Source: Herpetosiphonaceae bacterium (GTDB lineage Bacteria; Chloroflexota; Chloroflexia; Chloroflexales; Kallotenuaceae). From it: a DNA stretch of 53,701 nucleotides. A program made the translations under genes and the position numbers. The stretch spans positions 1-53,701 of the forward strand of contig DASUTC010000349.1 in the NCBI GenBank assembly GCA_036374795.1, given 5' to 3'. Of this stretch, positions 17,418 to 27,001 are shown piece by piece (the stretch's first letter is position 1; each line of letters starts with the position of its first letter). The notes below the pieces were generated by a model. That model did not search any database. It was not told the DNA's origin and saw nothing but the letters and a program-made list of their open reading frames with translations.

Positions 17418-18589
17418 CCAGAAAACCGCGTGTCGGCGTGGTCTTTGGCGGGCGCAACAGCGAGCACGAGGTTTCGCTGAAGTCGGCGCGCTCGGTCATG
17501 GAGGCGCTCGACCAGGATAGATATGAGATTGTGCCGATCGGCATCGACAAACAGGGCCGCTGGATGGTCGGCGGCGATCCCCTGCTGGCGCTGGAACAGG
17601 CCGCCGATCTCCGGCTGCTGACCCGCGATCCGCTGCCGGGTGTCGTGCAATCGACGCTGCCGCTGCATACCAGCAGCGGTCGGCTGCCCGACGAAAGCGC
17701 GCATGTCGAGCCGTCCTACGCGGCGCAGGCGGAAGCGCCGCTCGCGCCCCGTGGCGCGGACGCGGCTGAGCCGACGCCGATCCAGCAGCTCGATGTGATC
17801 GTGCCGGTGCTGCACGGCATGTACGGCGAGGACGGCGCGCTCCAGGGCTTGCTCGAAATCGCGGATGTGCCCTACGTCGGCTGCGGCGTGCTGGCGGCGT
17901 CCGTCGGCATGGACAAGGGCGTGATGAAAGCGGCATTCGCGGCGGCTGGCCTGCCCCAGGTGCCTTATCTGCTGGTGCGTCGCCGCGACTGGGAGCGCGA
18001 GCGCGAGGCCGTGCTCGATCAGGTCGAGGCAACCTTGCGCTATCCCGTCTTCACCAAGCCCGCGAATGCCGGATCAAGCGTGGGCGTGAGCAAGTGCCGC
18101 AGCCGCGCCGATCTGGCGGCGGGGCTGGATCTGGCCGCAGAGCACGATCGCCGCCTGATCGTCGAGCAGGGCGTGAATCCGCGCGAGCTTGAGGTGGCCG
18201 TGCTGGGCAACGACGACCCGCAGGCGTCGGTCGTCGGCGAGATCATCCCCGCCAACGAGTGGTACGACTACGCCGACAAGTACCTGGAAGGCCGCACCCA
18301 ATATCTGATCCCGGCTCCGATCGACGCGGCGACCTCCGATCGCGTCCGGCGGATGGCGGTCGATGCGTTCAGGGCGATCGACGGCGCGGGCCTGGCTCGT
18401 GTCGACTTCCTGCTCGACAAAGATAGCGGCGCGGTCTATCTCAACGAGGTCAATACGTTCCCAGGCTTCACCTCGGGCTCGATGTATCCCAAGCTCTGGG
18501 AAGCAACCGGCCTGCCTTATCCTAAGCTGCTGGACCGGCTGATCGAGCTGGCGCTGGAGCGGCACGCTGATCGAAGAACGCGGGAGTAG
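17414..18589 (+). CDS. ddl: D-alanine--D-alanine ligase
   Basis: This ATP-grasp enzyme makes D-Ala-D-Ala for MurF. Motifs: [17 protein letters not shown] (about 9-25), [16 protein letters not shown] (about 134-149), [15 protein letters not shown] (about 155-169), [13 protein letters not shown] (about 216-228) and [18 protein letters not shown] (about 343-360). The Tyr in [10 protein letters not shown] agrees with D-Ala-D-Ala rather than D-Ala-D-lactate specificity. The start overlaps the murB stop, and the end runs into a repeat tract. A stretch at about 70-118 is longer than in many homologues. Confidence 0.95.
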   Translation: MTRKPRVGVVFGGRNSEHEVSLKSARSVMEALDQDRYEIVPIGIDKQGRWMVGGDPLLALEQAADLRLLTRDPLPGVVQSTLPLHTSSGRLPDESAHVEPSYAAQAEAPLAPRGADAAEPTPIQQLDVIVPVLHGMYGEDGALQGLLEIADVPYVGCGVLAASVGMDKGVMKAAFAAAGLPQVPYLLVRRRDWEREREAVLDQVEATLRYPVFTKPANAGSSVGVSKCRSRADLAAGLDLAAEHDRRLIVEQGVNPRELEVAVLGNDDPQASVVGEIIPANEWYDYADKYLEGRTQYLIPAPIDAATSDRVRRMAVDAFRAIDGAGLARVDFLLDKDSGAVYLNEVNTFPGFTSGSMYPKLWEATGLPYPKLLDRLIELALERHADRRTRE

Positions 18590-18664
18590 AACAAGCAAAC
18601 AAAGAACAAAGAACAAAGAGGTAGATGGTTTATTTGTTCTTTGTTCCGTTGTTCTTTGTTCTTC
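18589..18664 (+). repeat. Inverted GAACAAA repeat tract between ddl and ftsQ
   Basis: GAACAAGCAAACAAAGAACA-type units (18589-18620) face TTGTTCTTTGTTCCGTTGTT and CTTTGTTCTT (18634-18664) across about 14 nt, so the transcript can fold into a long imperfect hairpin. The closing half has the same TTTGTTCCGTTGTTCTT core as two other tracts. Confidence 0.85.
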
Positions 18665-18677
18665 CGAAGGATAACCA

Positions 18678-19550
18678 GTGGCGAACGTAGCAGAAAAACG
18701 TCGTGAGGCAGAAAAACGTCGCGAGGCTTCGCAGGCCCGGCCCGGTGTGCGGCGGGTGCTGCTGTGGAGCATCCGCAGCGGCAAGCTGCTGGCGCTGATC
18801 GTGCTTGGCGTGGCGGGCTGGCTGCTCTACGATGCCCTGACCTCGCCGGGCTACGTCGTGCGGACGGTGGTGGCGCGCGGCACGATGGCGCTCTCCAACG
18901 ATGACGTTCAGGCGCTCGCCGCCGTACAGGGCCAGTCGATCTGGCTGGTCCGCGATGCCGAGATCGAGTCGCGCATTCGGCAGAGTCCCTATGTCGAGCG
19001 CGCCAGGGTGCAGGTGCTCCTGCCCGATACGGTCGTGGTGCAGGTGACGGAGCGCCGCCCTGAGGTGCGCTGGACGCATAACGGGATTCCCTATGCCGTC
19101 ACCTGGGATGGCCTGGTGCTGGCGGGCCAGCCGCCCAGCAGCAGCACTGAGACGGCCAGGAGCGAGGGCATCGGCGGCTCCGCGACGCTCTCGCAGACCG
19201 ATGCGCTTTCGGGGACGGAGACGGCGCCCGGACCGGCGTTTGTCAGCAGCGTTGCGATCGTGGATACCACGCCGAACCGCGAGCTGAAGCCGGGCGATAA
19301 AGTCGATCCCGATGCGCTCGAAGTCGCCCGCCGCGTCACGCTGCGCGCTGCCGAGCTGCCGGTGCCGTTTCAGCGCATCGAGTGGGACGCGGGCCTGGGC
19401 GTGTCGCTGATCGTGGGCGACAACAAACAGGCGATCATCGGCAAAAGCGAGCGGCTGGACGAAAAGCTGGCGATCTTGATCCACCTGCTGCGCGAGAATA
19501 CGGCCTTCTCGGTCGTCGATCTGCGGACGACGACGCCGTACTACCGCTGA
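18678..19550 (+). CDS. ftsQ: Cell division protein FtsQ/DivIB
   Basis: A bitopic divisome scaffold: basic N-tail with the repeated AEKRREA (1-30), one membrane helix (about 37-55, LLALIVLGVAGWLLYDAL), a POTRA domain (about 60-125: VVRTVVARGTMALSNDDVQA then SPYVERARVQVLLPDTVVVQV) and the beta domain. Between about 150 and 190 a Ser/Thr-rich stretch interrupts the beta domain. Start is GTG 18678 with AAGG upstream. Position between ddl and ftsA matches FtsQ. Length 290 aa is usual. Confidence 0.92.
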   Translation: MANVAEKRREAEKRREASQARPGVRRVLLWSIRSGKLLALIVLGVAGWLLYDALTSPGYVVRTVVARGTMALSNDDVQALAAVQGQSIWLVRDAEIESRIRQSPYVERARVQVLLPDTVVVQVTERRPEVRWTHNGIPYAVTWDGLVLAGQPPSSSTETARSEGIGGSATLSQTDALSGTETAPGPAFVSSVAIVDTTPNRELKPGDKVDPDALEVARRVTLRAAELPVPFQRIEWDAGLGVSLIVGDNKQAIIGKSERLDEKLAILIHLLRENTAFSVVDLRTTTPYYR

Positions 19551-19696
19551 GGCGTATCCAGGCCGATGTTTAAGCGTTTAGATAGACGTACAGACGATCG
19601 TAAAGCATTTAGTACTGTCAGGAGCATACCAACTGTTTAGCGTTGATTAGGAATTTCGTCAGCACTTCCTGTAATCTTGGAGTAACAAACAGTTCG

Positions 19697-19725
19697 TTGC
19701 ATGGCACGATCGTCTATCGTATAAT
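19697..19725 (+). promoter_or_regulatory. Promoter for ftsA-ftsZ
   Basis: TTGCAT (19697-19702), a 17-nt spacer and TATAAT (19720-19725), in the 261-bp AT-rich gap after ftsQ. This gives about 80 nt of leader before ftsA. The rest of the gap shows no gene; a short open frame at 19643-19837 has no support. Confidence 0.75.
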
Positions 19726-19811
19726 CGTGGATAAGTTGATGGCTGGCTTTACAGTTAAAATTACAAATGCTTTCCGACCATCAGCCACCTTAACTGCCGA
19801 AAGGATGAACT

Positions 19812-21059
19812 ATGAATCGCACTGTCGTCGGCATTGACGTTGGAACCACCAAAATCTGCACCATGGTGGCCGAGGTCCGCCCCGATAGTCGGATTAACGT
19901 CCTGGGCGTTGGGCTGACACCCTCCAAGGGTCTTGATAAAGGGGTCGTCGTCAACATCGACGATGCGGTCAATGCGATTGCCACATCGGTCGAAAAGGCG
20001 GAGCGCCTGAGCGGCTACCGCATCGGCACGGCCTACGTCGGCATTGCCGGAAAGCACGTCCAGTCGCTCAACAGCCGTGGTGTCGTCGCGATCTCACGGC
20101 CCGACCATGAGATTACCACGATGGATGTCTCGCGGGCGGTCGAGTCGGCCCAGGCGGTGGCAATCCCGACGCAGCGCGAGATAATTCATGTGATCCCACG
20201 TGCCTATATCGTCGACGGCCACGAGAACATTCGCGATCCTGTCGGCATGTCGGGCTACCGCCTTGAGGTCGAGACGCATATCGTCACCGGCGAGGTCATG
20301 GCGATCCAAAATCTGATCAAGAGCGTCGAGCGCGCTGGTGTGATCATCGACGATCTGGTCTTGCAGCCATTGGCGAGCGGCGAGGCCGTGCTGACGGCGG
20401 AGGACAAAGATCGCGGCGTGGTGCTGGTCGACATCGGCGGCGGCACGACCGACATCGCGATCTTTATCCAGGGCGGCATCTGGCACAGCGTGGTGATCCC
20501 GGTCGGCGGCAACCACCTGACCAACGATATTGTGTATGTGCTGCACACGCCGCACAACACGGCGGAGTATCTCAAGCTCAAGTACGGCTCCGCAATCGCG
20601 AAAGAGCCTGAGGAGGGCGAGGAGGATCTGATCAAGACCGAGTCGTTCGCGCCGGGCGAGCACCAGGAGATCAGCCGCTACTATCTCAACCAGATTATCC
20701 AGGCGCGCGCTGAGCAGATTGTCGAGCTGATCGCCGCCGAGATTCGGCGATCGGGCTATGAGGGCCTGCTGCCTGCCGGGATCGTCCTCACGGGCGGCTC
20801 GTCGCAGCTTCCCGGCTTCGATGAGCTGGTACGCGAGATGTTAGGCATGCCGGTGCGGATCGGCACTCCGTCGAATCTCACCGGACTCTCCGACGCGGTC
20901 GACTCGCCGCCGTACGCGACGGGCGTCGGCCTCGTCAAATGGGGTATGACGAATGGGCTGCGACAGCCCGGCGGCTCGCTGACGTTGCCGCGCGAGCCCG
21001 GCAACTGGCGCAATGTCTATGATCGTTTCAAAGGTTGGCTAAAAGAATTTTTACCCTAG
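19812..21059 (+). CDS. ftsA: Cell division protein FtsA
   Basis: FtsA is the actin-like protein that tethers FtsZ to the membrane and recruits later divisome proteins. Motifs: VGIDVGTTKICTMVAEV (about 4-20, phosphate 1), the SHS2 (1C) domain around 80-170, VLVDIGGGTTDIAIF (about 205-219, phosphate 2) and GIVLTGGSSQLPGFDELV (adenosine, about 322-339). The C-terminal YDRFKGWLKEFLP is an amphipathic membrane-targeting helix. ATG 19812 has AAAGGATG upstream. It is followed by ftsZ after 78 nt. Confidence 0.96.
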   Translation: MNRTVVGIDVGTTKICTMVAEVRPDSRINVLGVGLTPSKGLDKGVVVNIDDAVNAIATSVEKAERLSGYRIGTAYVGIAGKHVQSLNSRGVVAISRPDHEITTMDVSRAVESAQAVAIPTQREIIHVIPRAYIVDGHENIRDPVGMSGYRLEVETHIVTGEVMAIQNLIKSVERAGVIIDDLVLQPLASGEAVLTAEDKDRGVVLVDIGGGTTDIAIFIQGGIWHSVVIPVGGNHLTNDIVYVLHTPHNTAEYLKLKYGSAIAKEPEEGEEDLIKTESFAPGEHQEISRYYLNQIIQARAEQIVELIAAEIRRSGYEGLLPAGIVLTGGSSQLPGFDELVREMLGMPVRIGTPSNLTGLSDAVDSPPYATGVGLVKWGMTNGLRQPGGSLTLPREPGNWRNVYDRFKGWLKEFLP

Positions 21060-21137
21060 TGCAGCGGGCAGTGGACAGCGTGGAGGGTCGCGACGACTCT
21101 GTACGCTGCTCACTTCCCACTGCGAGCGGAGGCAGGT

Positions 21138-22301
<1,164 letters not shown>

Positions 22302-22326
22302 CTCGATCGTCTGCAATCCCAAACAC

Positions 22327-22359
22327 AAGAGGCTGGACGCACACTCCAGCCTCTTTGTT
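22327..22359. terminator. Terminator after ftsZ
   Basis: AAGAGGCTGGA, loop CGCACAC, TCCAGCCTCTT, then TTGTT. A perfect 11-bp stem with a T-rich tail, lying between the convergent ftsZ and Ogt-Ada genes; A residues on the left flank make it usable from both sides. Confidence 0.85.
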
Positions 22360-22406
22360 ATGGCAGTATGCCCTTCGATCCCCATCGGCGAGGATCGTCG
22401 ATCGCG

Positions 22407-23219
22407 CTACGCGCCAATCGCGGGGCGGCACGTCTGGCACGGACGATAGCCTGCGGCGGTCGCCTCTTTGTCGGAGTGGAACGGCACAAGCTTCTGAGCA
22501 TCGGCGCGATGATGCATCCCCCCGCACGTTGGAAAACAAAACGTGTGCTCGGCCTCGTCGCCGAAGTAGCGCACGCCGGAGCGCGCCAGCCGCTCCAGCA
22601 GATCGGGATCGGCACCTTCGACCGTCAGCAGCTTATGCTTGTTCTCGCTGCCGAAAATGTAGTGGCCGATCCGCCCATCGCTGCGCACCACGCGATGACA
22701 CGGGATCAGCAGCGGAACCGGGTTGTGTCCCAGCGCCGAGCCAACGGCGCGCACCGCCTTGGGTCGTCCGATCTCACGCGCCACCCAGTGGTAGGGCCGT
22801 ACCTCGCCGCGCGGAATCTCCAGCGCCTTGAGCAGCACGGCGCGCTCGAACTCGGTGAGCTGGCGCAGATCGAAGCGCAGATCCGGGCGCGGCACGCCGC
22901 TCAGTTGCTCGTTGAGCGCCTCCGCCATCTCCGCTGGTAGCGTATCGACCGCATGAATCGAGCGCTGAAACCGATCGCGAAAGGCGGCCTCGAACATGGC
23001 CGCATCCTCGGCGTGGAGCACGGCGGAAATCCCACGCTCGTTGTAGGCCACGAAGAGCGGCCCGATCGGCGTGTCGAGGAAGGCGTACGCATCGCCCAGG
23101 CCCAGCCGGATCAGCACGCCCGGCAGCAGCGAGCCGGGTGCTGTCGCGGCCTCAAGCTGGCGCAGGCTGCGGACGAATTGGCGCGCTTCGGCGAGTGAGC
23201 TGTGATCGTGTGGGGCCAT
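22407..23219 (-). CDS. Methylated-DNA--cysteine methyltransferase with C-terminal Ada-type zinc domain
   Basis: The protein repairs O6-alkylguanine by transferring the alkyl group to its own cysteine. The Ogt core lies at about 45-205, with LIPCHRVVRSDG (acceptor Cys174). A domain like the Ada metal-binding domain follows at 226-266, with Cys228, Cys232, Cys261 and Cys264 (FCFPTC, then CQTC). In Ada proteins this zinc domain, which senses methyl-phosphotriesters, is N-terminal; here it is C-terminal and no AraC domain is present. ATG 23219 overlaps the sigma gene stop by 1 nt (TGATG), with AGGTGG upstream, so translation is coupled. It probably combines repair and damage sensing, but that is inference. 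Confidence 0.88.
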   Translation of the reverse strand: MAPHDHSSLAEARQFVRSLRQLEAATAPGSLLPGVLIRLGLGDAYAFLDTPIGPLFVAYNERGISAVLHAEDAAMFEAAFRDRFQRSIHAVDTLPAEMAEALNEQLSGVPRPDLRFDLRQLTEFERAVLLKALEIPRGEVRPYHWVAREIGRPKAVRAVGSALGHNPVPLLIPCHRVVRSDGRIGHYIFGSENKHKLLTVEGADPDLLERLARSGVRYFGDEAEHTFCFPTCGGMHHRADAQKLVPFHSDKEATAAGYRPCQTCRPAIGA

Positions 23220-23815
23220 CAATCCACCTCATGCATCTGTTGTTCTAAGGCCACGCGGAGCAGCCGCGTTCCGCGATGGACGTTTGCTTTGATCGTTCCC
23301 ACGGGCTGGCTCAGCAGCTCGGCCAGCTCGCCGTAGCCAAAGCCTTCGACGTGCCGCAGCACCACGGCGATACGGTAGCGCTCCGGCAGCGCTGCTACCA
23401 GCGCGCTCAGCTCGTGCTCGCGCTCGGAGCGCTCCAGCGCCACATCGGGTAGCTCGTGATCGTCGGCTAGCTCACCCTCCCGATCCTCTCCTACGTCGTC
23501 CAGCGGCACGAGCTTGAGCTGGCGACCGCGCACGCGGTTGCGAAAGACGTTCAGCGCGATCTGATACAGCCACGGGCGGAGCGCCAGCGTCGCTACCCGC
23601 TCCGGCGCGTAGCCCGCCAGCGCCCGGTACGCGCGCACGAAGGCATCCTGCGCGATCTCTTCGGCATCCTGCGGGCTGTGCGTGAGCCGCAGTGCGAACG
23701 CATACAGCCGATCCTGAAACGTCAGCACCAGGCGCTCGAAGCAGCTATCCAGATCGGCGGCCAGCGCCGCCTGGAGATCGGCGATCTGCGGATCGACATG
23801 CCGATCACTCACCAT
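23219..23815 (-). CDS. ECF-type RNA polymerase sigma factor (198 aa)
   Basis: Sigma region 2 lies at about 25-95 (FQDRLYAFALRLTHSPQDAE, then EIAQDAFVRAYRAL and RPWLYQIALNVFRNR). Region 4 lies at about 140-195 (LPERYRIAVVLRHVEGFGYG, then LSQPVGTIKANVHRGTRLLR). No region 3 is present, so it is an extracytoplasmic-function type. An acidic linker (DDVGEDREGELADDHELPD) joins the two. ATG 23815 fits family length; the frame is open 31 codons further. No recognisable anti-sigma gene is adjacent, but a 48-aa membrane protein overlaps its start by 11 bp and may play that part. The Ogt-Ada gene follows directly, suggesting a DNA-damage or alkylation response. Confidence 0.88.
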   Translation of the reverse strand: MVSDRHVDPQIADLQAALAADLDSCFERLVLTFQDRLYAFALRLTHSPQDAEEIAQDAFVRAYRALAGYAPERVATLALRPWLYQIALNVFRNRVRGRQLKLVPLDDVGEDREGELADDHELPDVALERSEREHELSALVAALPERYRIAVVLRHVEGFGYGELAELLSQPVGTIKANVHRGTRLLRVALEQQMHEVD

Positions 23816-23951
23816 GAACACCTCGCCAGCGCTGCCACTCTGTATCGGGCCTGGCAACCTCGATGCTGCTGTCGATACCCCAGCGCAGAGCGGCAAGATC
23901 GAAGGCAATCAGCCCGATCAGCAGCACGGCCAGGATCATTATCGCGACCAT
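23805..23951 (-). CDS. Single-pass membrane mini-protein (48 aa)
   Basis: Begins MVAIMILAVLLIGLIAFDLA, one hydrophobic helix, then a short polar tail (DSSIEVARPDTEWQRWRG). GGGAGGG lies 4 nt before ATG 23951, a very strong ribosome site. Its end overlaps the sigma factor start by 11 bp. No family recognised. Its position suggests it could act as a membrane partner of the sigma factor, but it is far smaller than known anti-sigma factors. Confidence 0.7.
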   Translation of the reverse strand: MVAIMILAVLLIGLIAFDLAALRWGIDSSIEVARPDTEWQRWRGVHGE

Positions 23952-24013
23952 TGTACCCTCCCCGGATGTTTCCGGCAGCCTCGTGCCCAACCAAGGCCGC
24001 TCCTGCCCTCGAT

Positions 24014-24265
24014 TCATCGCCCACGCGGCACGCCGATGCCGGCATCGTACGCATCTCCACACCATTCCAGCGGTGTGTAGCGGGCCTGAATACGCGCGCC
24101 CCATGTGCTAAGCCGCCGCCCAAACCAGACCAGCACCGGACCGTAAGATCGCGGCGTCGGCTGGCGCTGCGCCAGAACGATCCGCAGCACGTGCTGTCGC
24201 TCCGCTTCGTGCAGCAGATCCCTTTGTCGTTCTTGCACAAGCCAGTCGTTGTTCCAGTGCCACAT
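24014..24265 (-). CDS. Small protein of unknown function (83 aa)
   Basis: GAGGAGGC lies 4 nt before ATG 24265, which marks this as a real start within a longer open frame. The N-terminal half is a charged helix (NDWLVQERQRDLLHEAERQH); the middle has VLVWFGRRLSTWGARIQARY, possibly membrane-surface seeking. It contains one Cys near the C-terminus. It appears to open the operon of the 48-aa protein, the sigma factor and Ogt-Ada (62-nt gap). No function can be assigned. Confidence 0.65.
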   Translation of the reverse strand: MWHWNNDWLVQERQRDLLHEAERQHVLRIVLAQRQPTPRSYGPVLVWFGRRLSTWGARIQARYTPLEWCGDAYDAGIGVPRGR

Positions 24266-24408
24266 GACTGCCTCCTCGTTCGCATCCCGCGTCGGCCTGA
24301 CCAGGAGAGTCGAAGGAGCGCTGTGCCGTGAGCCTCGTCGATCGAGCCGCTTCGATCTCTCTATCTCCTGAAACACAGGTTATGCGATTTTGGTTGCAAT
24401 CTGGGGGG

Positions 24409-24482
24409 AGTTCCAAGTTTCAAGATCAGGGATCGGGGATCGGGGAGTTCAAACCGGAGGGCGCCCGGTTCATTGTTCTTCT
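24409..24482 (-). repeat. GAACAA / GAACT / GAAACTT repeat tract
   Basis: Read on the minus strand: GAAGAACAA overlaps the stop of the 255-aa gene, then GAACTCCCC, three GATCCC-like units and CTTGAAACTTGGAACT. It follows the same order as the other direct tracts, in gene orientation. Confidence 0.75.
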
Positions 24483-25237
24483 GTCGGCTCAAGCCGGATC
24501 GCAAGCTTGGCGAGCACCGCCTGGGCTAGCTCGAAGGCAGCCGCTGGGATCGTCCACGCCTCGGCCTTGTCGTAGGAGAGTAGCCTGAGGACTTCTTGAT
24601 GTGGTGGCGGGAGGAGCGCCTGACGCTGTGGGATCAGGTACACATCTTCTCGCGTGTGGTAGCGCAGCACTACAGGCTGCTCCTGGGCGATCTGCCCGTA
24701 GGCATGGAGCAGCGCGTCGGCTTCTTTGGCGGGCAGGAAGTTGATCTGGTCGCCGCTGGTGAGCGCGGCAATGTAATAATCCGCGTGGCCGCGTCCTTTC
24801 CGCCGCCGCACCGCCGCGCCCGATCGCAGCCAGACGGCGGGCTTGCCGCCGTGATCGACGACCGGCACGTCGCACCAGTGGAGCTGCGCGCGCTCGAAGG
24901 TTGCGATGTGCTCTTTGGGATGGCTCAGCAGCCGCAGGCCCGCAGCGCCAAGCGGCGGCACCGGCTGGACTCCGCGCAGCGCCGCGACGCGATCGGCCAG
25001 CGTGCGGACGTTGAATCCCCGCCCGCGCAGCCGCGCGATCAGCCCGTCGCGCCGCCAGGTGACAAGCTCGAAGAACTTGCCGACGGTGACGCCTTCGCCC
25101 TTCAGGAAGGGCCGCAGCTTGCCGTTGTTGATGATAAAGCGATCGGGACGAATTTCGTCGAGATCCGGTGGTTGCCAGGGTGCTGACATAGCTCTATCGG
25201 ACGCGCCAGGCGAGAGATCTCGCGCGCTCCCGATCAT
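24470..25237 (-). CDS. Conserved-looking protein of unknown function (255 aa)
   Basis: A soluble, mixed-charge protein with no signal peptide or membrane helix. Notable stretches are RPDRFIINNGKLRPFLKGEG near residue 30, TWRRDGLIARLRGRGFNVRT near 65 and HADYYIAALTSGDQINFLPA near 152. I do not recognise a family. ATG 25237 overlaps the ruvC stop (ATGA), which supports it; ATG 25189 is also possible. The last codons (GAA GAA CAA TGA) are the first unit of a repeat tract. Operon membership with ruvC and yebC is likely. Confidence 0.65.
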   Translation of the reverse strand: MIGSARDLSPGASDRAMSAPWQPPDLDEIRPDRFIINNGKLRPFLKGEGVTVGKFFELVTWRRDGLIARLRGRGFNVRTLADRVAALRGVQPVPPLGAAGLRLLSHPKEHIATFERAQLHWCDVPVVDHGGKPAVWLRSGAAVRRRKGRGHADYYIAALTSGDQINFLPAKEADALLHAYGQIAQEQPVVLRYHTREDVYLIPQRQALLPPPHQEVLRLLSYDKAEAWTIPAAAFELAQAVLAKLAIRLEPTEEQ

Positions 25238-25734
25238 CCCTCCTCTCGATAGCGCTCCAGAATCGGGCCGGTGTAGGCGTGGCAGATCGCAATCGCCAGC
25301 GCGTCGGCGGCGTCGTCCGGCTTGGGGATCGTATCCAGCCCCAGCGTGAGCCGCACCATATCCTGCATCTGTTTTTTGTCGGCGTGCCCGTACCCGGCGA
25401 CAGCCTGCTTGATTGCCATCGGGCGGTACTCCTGAATCGGAATGCTGGCATCGGCCAGCGCCAGCAGCGCGATCCCGCGCGCGTGGCCCACCGCCAGCGC
25501 GGTTGTCACGTTTTTGGAGAAGAATAGCTCCTCAATGCCCGCAGTCTCTGGCCGGTACTGCTCCATCAGCGCCACCAGGCCCCGGTGGAGCAGTTGGAGC
25601 CGCTGCGGCAGCGCCAGCTCCTTGGGCGTGGTCAGCGCGCCATAGTCCACACAGCGCAGCCCGCCCTGCCCATCTTCTTCGACGATGCCCCAGCCCATGA
25701 TCGCGGTGCCGGGATCGATACCTAGTGTACGCAT
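25234..25734 (-). CDS. ruvC: Holliday junction resolvase RuvC
   Basis: RuvC cuts Holliday junctions symmetrically, working with RuvAB. The four acidic catalytic residues are visible: Asp in LGIDPGTA (about 6), Glu in AGIEELFFSKN (about 66), and the Asp pair in PKPDDAADALAIAICHAY (about 139-142). HADKKQMQDMV is the conserved helix before them. 166 aa from ATG 25734 (an upstream in-frame TTG is less likely) is typical. It follows yebC on the same strand, a common pairing, though a 327-bp repeat-rich spacer lies between. Confidence 0.95.
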   Translation of the reverse strand: MRTLGIDPGTAIMGWGIVEEDGQGGLRCVDYGALTTPKELALPQRLQLLHRGLVALMEQYRPETAGIEELFFSKNVTTALAVGHARGIALLALADASIPIQEYRPMAIKQAVAGYGHADKKQMQDMVRLTLGLDTIPKPDDAADALAIAICHAYTGPILERYREEG

Positions 25735-26061
25735 AGACAATTAAGAACAACGGAACAAAGAACAAAGAACAGATGGCAGCCGAGATACCGTTGCCAATCC
25801 GATGTTCGATGGAAACAAAGCATAAACAGGAGGTTGACCTTGCTTGCCCTTTGCTCGTTCCTCTCCTTGCTAATCCATGATCCGGGAGCCGGTTCGAGAA
25901 ACACACGATTCCGCATCAGAAAGGGATATTGGGAGGACGCTCCCAAGCGCCCGCCTGACGGCTCGCAAGCTAGTTTTCATCAGAACAAGGAACAAAGAGA
26001 ATGCACCACGTCATACTCTTTGTTCTTTGTTCCGGGCGCCCTCTGGGCGTCTTTGTTCTTC
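25735..26061 (-). repeat. yebC-ruvC spacer: inverted GAACAAA repeats at both ends
   Basis: Read on the minus strand: GAAGAACAAAG right after the yebC stop, a GC-rich GCCC..GGGC palindrome, GGAACAAAGAACAAAGAG and its inverted copy CTCTTTGTTCCTTGTTCT (together about 26064-25982), then about 210 nt without a gene, then GTTCTTTGTTCCGTTGTTCT (about 25771-25742) just before ruvC. The central part holds no credible reading frame or motif. Confidence 0.8.
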
Positions 26062-26832
26062 TCAGGCCGACTCGGCAAACTTCTCGGCCAGGTCTTCCGA
26101 CACGTCCAGATTAGAAAAGACCTTTTGCACATCGTCCAGATCTTCGAGCTTTTCCATCAGCCGTAGCGCCTGCATGGCGGTCGTCTCGCTGTCGGGCGTG
26201 AACGGCGTGGTCGGCTTCATCAGCCGCTCGACATTGGTGATCGGCAAGCTCTGCGCCTGAAGCGCCGTCCGCACCGCGTTGAGATCTTCAAACGCGGTAT
26301 AGACCTCCACCTGATTGCCGTCGACCTCGACATCATCCGCGCCCGCGTCGATCGCCTGTAACATCACCTCGTCGGGATCGAACTTCTGGCCGTCGGGAAA
26401 CTCAAGCGTGATCAGACCTTTGTTCTCGAACATCCACGAGACTGAGCCGCTCTCGCCCAGGTTGCCGCCGCCCTTGGTAAAGGTCGAGCGCACTTCGGCA
26501 GCCGTGCGGTTGCGGTTATCCGTGGCCGCCTGCACGATGATCGCCACGCCGCCCGGCGCATAGCCTTCATAGTAAATTTCGTCGATCGCCGCTTCGCTGC
26601 CCTTGCCCATGCCCCGGTCGATCGCGCGCTGGATGTTATCGCTCGGCATGTTGTTCTGCTTGGCTTTGTCCACGGCCAGACGCAGGCGAAAGTTCATCTC
26701 GGGATCGCCGCTGCCGCCTTCACGCGCCGCGACCGTTATTTCACGCGCCAGCTTGGTGAAGAGCGCGCCGCGCTTCTGATCGAGAACGCCTTTTGTGCGA
26801 CGAATAGAGTGCCATTTGGAATGGCCTGACAT
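26062..26832 (-). CDS. yebC: YebC/TACO1-family regulator
   Basis: YebC-family proteins act in translation and as transcription regulators. The family start [20 protein letters not shown] is clear, followed by [38 protein letters not shown] (about 55-73), [13 protein letters not shown] (about 90) and the acidic C-terminal domain. ATG 26832 with AAAGGAG 9 nt upstream was chosen; the frame is open further upstream but without family resemblance. 256 aa is normal. Confidence 0.94.
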   Translation of the reverse strand: MSGHSKWHSIRRTKGVLDQKRGALFTKLAREITVAAREGGSGDPEMNFRLRLAVDKAKQNNMPSDNIQRAIDRGMGKGSEAAIDEIYYEGYAPGGVAIIVQAATDNRNRTAAEVRSTFTKGGGNLGESGSVSWMFENKGLITLEFPDGQKFDPDEVMLQAIDAGADDVEVDGNQVEVYTAFEDLNAVRTALQAQSLPITNVERLMKPTTPFTPDSETTAMQALRLMEKLEDLDDVQKVFSNLDVSEDLAEKFAESA

Positions 26833-26946
26833 ACATCTATCTCCTTTGCAACAGCTTTTGCAGCCTTCATTATAGCCAGCCGCGCGACGATGGGCAACCG
26901 TGGCACAGTCCGCCCCGTCGCTCTTTATAGGCCGCGATCGGCCCTC

Positions 26947-26982
26947 GTGCAAACAGAAAGCCCACGGCCTAGACCGTGGGCT
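26947..26982 (-). terminator. Terminator after ftsH
   Basis: On the minus strand: AGCCCACGG, loop TCTAGG, CCGTGGGCT, then TTCTGTTTG. Perfect 9-bp GC-rich stem followed by a T-rich tail, about 20 nt after the ftsH stop. Confidence 0.85.
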
Positions 26983-27001
26983 GCCGTCGATTGGCGGATG
27001 C

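Noticed and set aside
18589-18664. CRISPR array at the GAACAAA repeats
   Set aside because: Units are 7-8 bp, contiguous and without unique spacers; no cas genes are present.
19643-19837. 64-codon frame before ftsA
   Set aside because: It runs through the ftsA promoter and ribosome site and has no start signal.
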